A stretch of 64,000 nucleotides of DNA, taken from Pseudarthrobacter sp. NBSH8. Lineage in GTDB: Bacteria > Actinomycetota > Actinomycetes > Actinomycetales > Micrococcaceae. A program made the position numbers and the translations under genes. Positions within the stretch are counted from its first letter, which is position 1; each line of letters begins with the position of its first letter. The notes under the pieces are model-generated. The model ran no database searches and was not told the origin of the DNA. It saw only the letters and a list, made by a program, of their open reading frames with translations. Below are positions 62,060-64,000 of the stretch, one piece after another. The stretch spans positions 434,001-498,000 of the forward strand of contig NZ_CP043178.1 in NCBI RefSeq assembly GCF_014217545.1, read 5' to 3'.

Positions 62060-63349
62060 ATGGAGCGAACAGGGTGCGCCGTTGTCGGCGGTGGGCCGGC
62101 GGGCATGATGCTGGGGCTGCTGCTCGCCCGGGCCGGCGTCGACGTCACGGTCCTCGAAAAGCACGGCGACTTCCTCCGGGATTTCCGCGGCGACACCGTG
62201 CATGCCTCCACCATCAGGCTGATCGACGAATTGGGACTGGGCGCCAGCTTCCGTCAGCTTCCACAGAGCAGGCTGGACAACGTTGCCTTCCCCATCCCGG
62301 GCGCCGGCTTGGTCACTTTCGGGGATTTCGCGTCCCTGAAGCCCCCGTACAACTACATTGCCATGATGCCGCAGTGGGACTTCCTGAACTTCCTAGCCAC
62401 CGAGGCCGCGCGCGAACCCACCTTCACGCTCCGGATGCAACACGAAGCAATGTCGTTAATGTTCGACGGCGGACGCGTCGCCGGCGTCCGCTACCACACA
62501 CGCGACGGCCGTGAAGGTGCACTTCATGCGGACCTTGTGGTGGCCACTGATGGGCGCCAGTCAGTGCTGCGCCGGGCCGCCGGGCTGAAGCCAAGGAACT
62601 ACCCCGTCCCCTTCGACACGTGGTGGTTCAGGCTTCCGCGCCATGCCTCGGAGAAGGGCGCCGTGGCGGGAATCGTCCCGGCATTCCGAGGCCGGGAAGC
62701 CATGATCGCCCTGTACCGCGACGACTATTACCAGATGGGATATATCGGCCCGAAGGGAGAAGACGCGCGGATCCGGGCCGAGGGGGTGGAAGGGTTCAGG
62801 GAGCGCGTTTCCGGACTGCGTCCTGACCTGGCTGACCGGGTGGATTCGATCCGGTCCATCGAGGACCTGCACTGGCTGGATGTGCGCCTGGACCGGCTGC
62901 GGCGCTGGTACGTGGACGGGATGTTGTGCATTGGCGACGCTGCCCATGCCATGTCCCCGGTGGGTGGCGTGGGCATTAACCTGGCCATCCAGGATGCCGT
63001 GGCGGCAGCGGCCCGGCTGGCGCCGGCACTTCTCCGGGGGCACGTATCGGTGCAGGATCTCGCTGGAGTGGAACGGAGGCGCAGGATGCCCACCGTGGTT
63101 GTCCAGACGGTGCAGCGGATCCTGCACCGCGCAGTGTTCGTCCCATTGTTCGCCGGAAAGAGGACCGGGCCTCCGCCGGCCCTGCTGTTTGTGGTGAGGC
63201 ACGCCCCGATGGTCCGGCGACTCATGCCGCGGCTCATCGCGTTCGGGCCCCGGCCGGAACATGCGCCTTCCTTCGCCCGCCGCGGTCAGCCGCAGCATGC
63301 AGCAAAGCTGCCCGGCTTGGCGCGCCGTCACAAATCGGGCAACCACTAA
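62060..63349 (+). CDS. FAD-dependent monooxygenase-like oxidoreductase (PHBH fold)
   Basis: The 429-aa flavoprotein has G10-G-G-P-A-G15 (FAD Rossmann motif), the middle D-G motif region (A-T-D-G-R-Q-S) and L-C-I-G-D-A-A-H-A-M-S-P-V-G-G-V-G (second FAD motif). These define p-hydroxybenzoate-hydroxylase-like monooxygenases. A basic C-terminal tail (R/P/H-rich, about 390-429) is longer than usual. No ribosome site precedes the ATG; TACCGT at 62048-62053 suggests a leaderless message. The substrate cannot be inferred. Confidence 0.88.
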   Translation: MERTGCAVVGGGPAGMMLGLLLARAGVDVTVLEKHGDFLRDFRGDTVHASTIRLIDELGLGASFRQLPQSRLDNVAFPIPGAGLVTFGDFASLKPPYNYIAMMPQWDFLNFLATEAAREPTFTLRMQHEAMSLMFDGGRVAGVRYHTRDGREGALHADLVVATDGRQSVLRRAAGLKPRNYPVPFDTWWFRLPRHASEKGAVAGIVPAFRGREAMIALYRDDYYQMGYIGPKGEDARIRAEGVEGFRERVSGLRPDLADRVDSIRSIEDLHWLDVRLDRLRRWYVDGMLCIGDAAHAMSPVGGVGINLAIQDAVAAAARLAPALLRGHVSVQDLAGVERRRRMPTVVVQTVQRILHRAVFVPLFAGKRTGPPPALLFVVRHAPMVRRLMPRLIAFGPRPEHAPSFARRGQPQHAAKLPGLARRHKSGNH

Positions 63350-63359
63350 ACTGGACACC

Positions 63360-63932
63360 ATGACTTCCCCTCTTGACGCCGCCGCTGCCCGTGCCCGCCT
63401 GCTGGAACTGATCAAGGAACTTGCCGTGGTCCGCGGCAAGGTGATCCTCTCCAGCGGTGCCGAGGCCGACTACTACATCGATCTGCGCCGCATCACGCTG
63501 CACCATGAGGCCTCCAAGCTCGTGGGCCAGGTCATGCTGGCATTGACGGACGACGCCGGAATCGACTTTGAGTGCGCAGGTGGCCTGACGATGGGTGCTG
63601 ACCCCGTGGGCACCGCTGTTATGCACTCCGCCGTGGACGCCGGCCGCACCGTGGACGCGTTTGTGGTCCGCAAGGCCCAGAAGTCCTACGGCATGGGCCG
63701 CCAAGTTGAAGGCCCATCGGTTGAGGGCCGCAAGGTCCTGGTGCTGGAGGATACGTCCACCACCGGCGGCTCCGCACTCACCGCTGTTGAGGGTGTCCGG
63801 AAGGCCGGCGGCAACGTGGTTGCCGTGGCCGTCATTGTGGACCGGGACACTGGCTCCAAGGAAAGAATCGAAGCCGAGACCGGTGTGCCCTACCTGTTCG
63901 CCTTCGGCAAGGACGAGCTGGGCCTGTCCTAG
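63360..63932 (+). CDS. pyrE: Orotate phosphoribosyltransferase
   Basis: The 190-aa enzyme has the PRPP-binding motif V-L-V-L-E-D-T-S-T-T-G-G-S-A-L, the flexible-loop region R-K-A-Q-K-S-Y-G-M-G, and Y-Y-I-D-L-R near the N terminus. It makes orotidine monophosphate in pyrimidine synthesis. ATG 63360 lies 7 nt after TAAACT (63347-63352), with no ribosome site, so it is probably leaderless. The frame extending upstream to 63261 overlaps the flavoprotein gene and is rejected. Confidence 0.96.
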   Translation: MTSPLDAAAARARLLELIKELAVVRGKVILSSGAEADYYIDLRRITLHHEASKLVGQVMLALTDDAGIDFECAGGLTMGADPVGTAVMHSAVDAGRTVDAFVVRKAQKSYGMGRQVEGPSVEGRKVLVLEDTSTTGGSALTAVEGVRKAGGNVVAVAVIVDRDTGSKERIEAETGVPYLFAFGKDELGLS

Positions 63933-64000
63933 TCCGGCCTCTCGCAGCAAGTAGGGCCGCGACTCCGGGCCAGGGTTGCCCCAGGCCCGGGTTGCAGCGG

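Noticed and set aside
63933..64000. GC-rich inverted segment after pyrE as a terminator
   Set aside because: Stem pairing is imperfect and the window ends before a tail could be judged.

Overview
The window is high-GC chromosomal DNA from an actinobacterium, most likely Micrococcaceae (Arthrobacter/Pseudarthrobacter type). The evidence is GC-rich codon use with frequent GTG starts, TANNNT -10 boxes lying 6-7 nt before start codons (leaderless genes), an Asp23/DUF2273/DUF6286/AmaP-like envelope cluster, a MalFG-type importer with no ATPase of its own, and a Glu-Asp-Phe tRNA cluster. I see no phage, IS element, CRISPR array or replication origin. The gene assignments rest on my own reading of the translated sequence; no database search was run.

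Layout. 0-13.1 kb is mixed housekeeping: a CopC-like copper protein, a short flavoprotein, a double-domain universal stress protein, a broken PEP-synthase-like gene, a LolA/RseB-like protein with a two-gene ABC exporter, an NlpC/P60 hydrolase, a zinc-type CDF transporter, a zincin, a methyltransferase, an EamA transporter and a PHP-domain protein. 13.3-16.4 kb holds three tRNAs and the Asp23 cluster. 16.4-23.0 kb is an alpha-glucoside island: a GH13 glucosidase divergent from an importer and a LacI regulator. 23.1-25.0 kb has an unknown protein and exonuclease III. 25.2-33.1 kb is valine/acyl-CoA catabolism (mmsA, HIBYL-CoA hydrolase, mmsB, enoyl-CoA hydratase, MarR, acyl-CoA ligase, acyl-CoA dehydrogenase), with one operator shared by the two ends. 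33.2-37.0 kb holds a cold-shock protein, a two-component system next to an HbpS-like secreted protein, and an ankyrin lipoprotein. 37.1-40.8 kb is a thiolase/CoA-transferase operon with an IclR regulator and paired operators. nadE follows.

41.7-61.9 kb is the most interesting part, a 20-kb hexuronate/glycoside utilisation island. Four transcription units carry near-identical LacI-type operators (TGRCAAYCGNTTGHCA), each with its last six bases serving as the -35 box and each followed by a 17-bp spacer and a -10 box. The units are: (1) TIM-barrel isomerase + Gfo/Idh/MocA oxidoreductase; (2) Dpp-type binding protein, permease, a permease-ATPase fusion, ATPase, a second isomerase and a second oxidoreductase; (3) uxaC and uxuB; (4) a GPH symporter, ManD-type mannonate dehydratase and a gluconate-kinase/GH3 fusion. 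Two related LacI regulators lie inside. My reading is that a glycoside (possibly a uronide) is imported, processed by oxidation/elimination-type chemistry, and passed through uxaC, uxuB and ManD to 2-keto-3-deoxygluconate; the kinase and aldolase for that product are not in the window.

62-64 kb has a PHBH-type FAD monooxygenase-like gene and pyrE. The last 68 bases show no gene.
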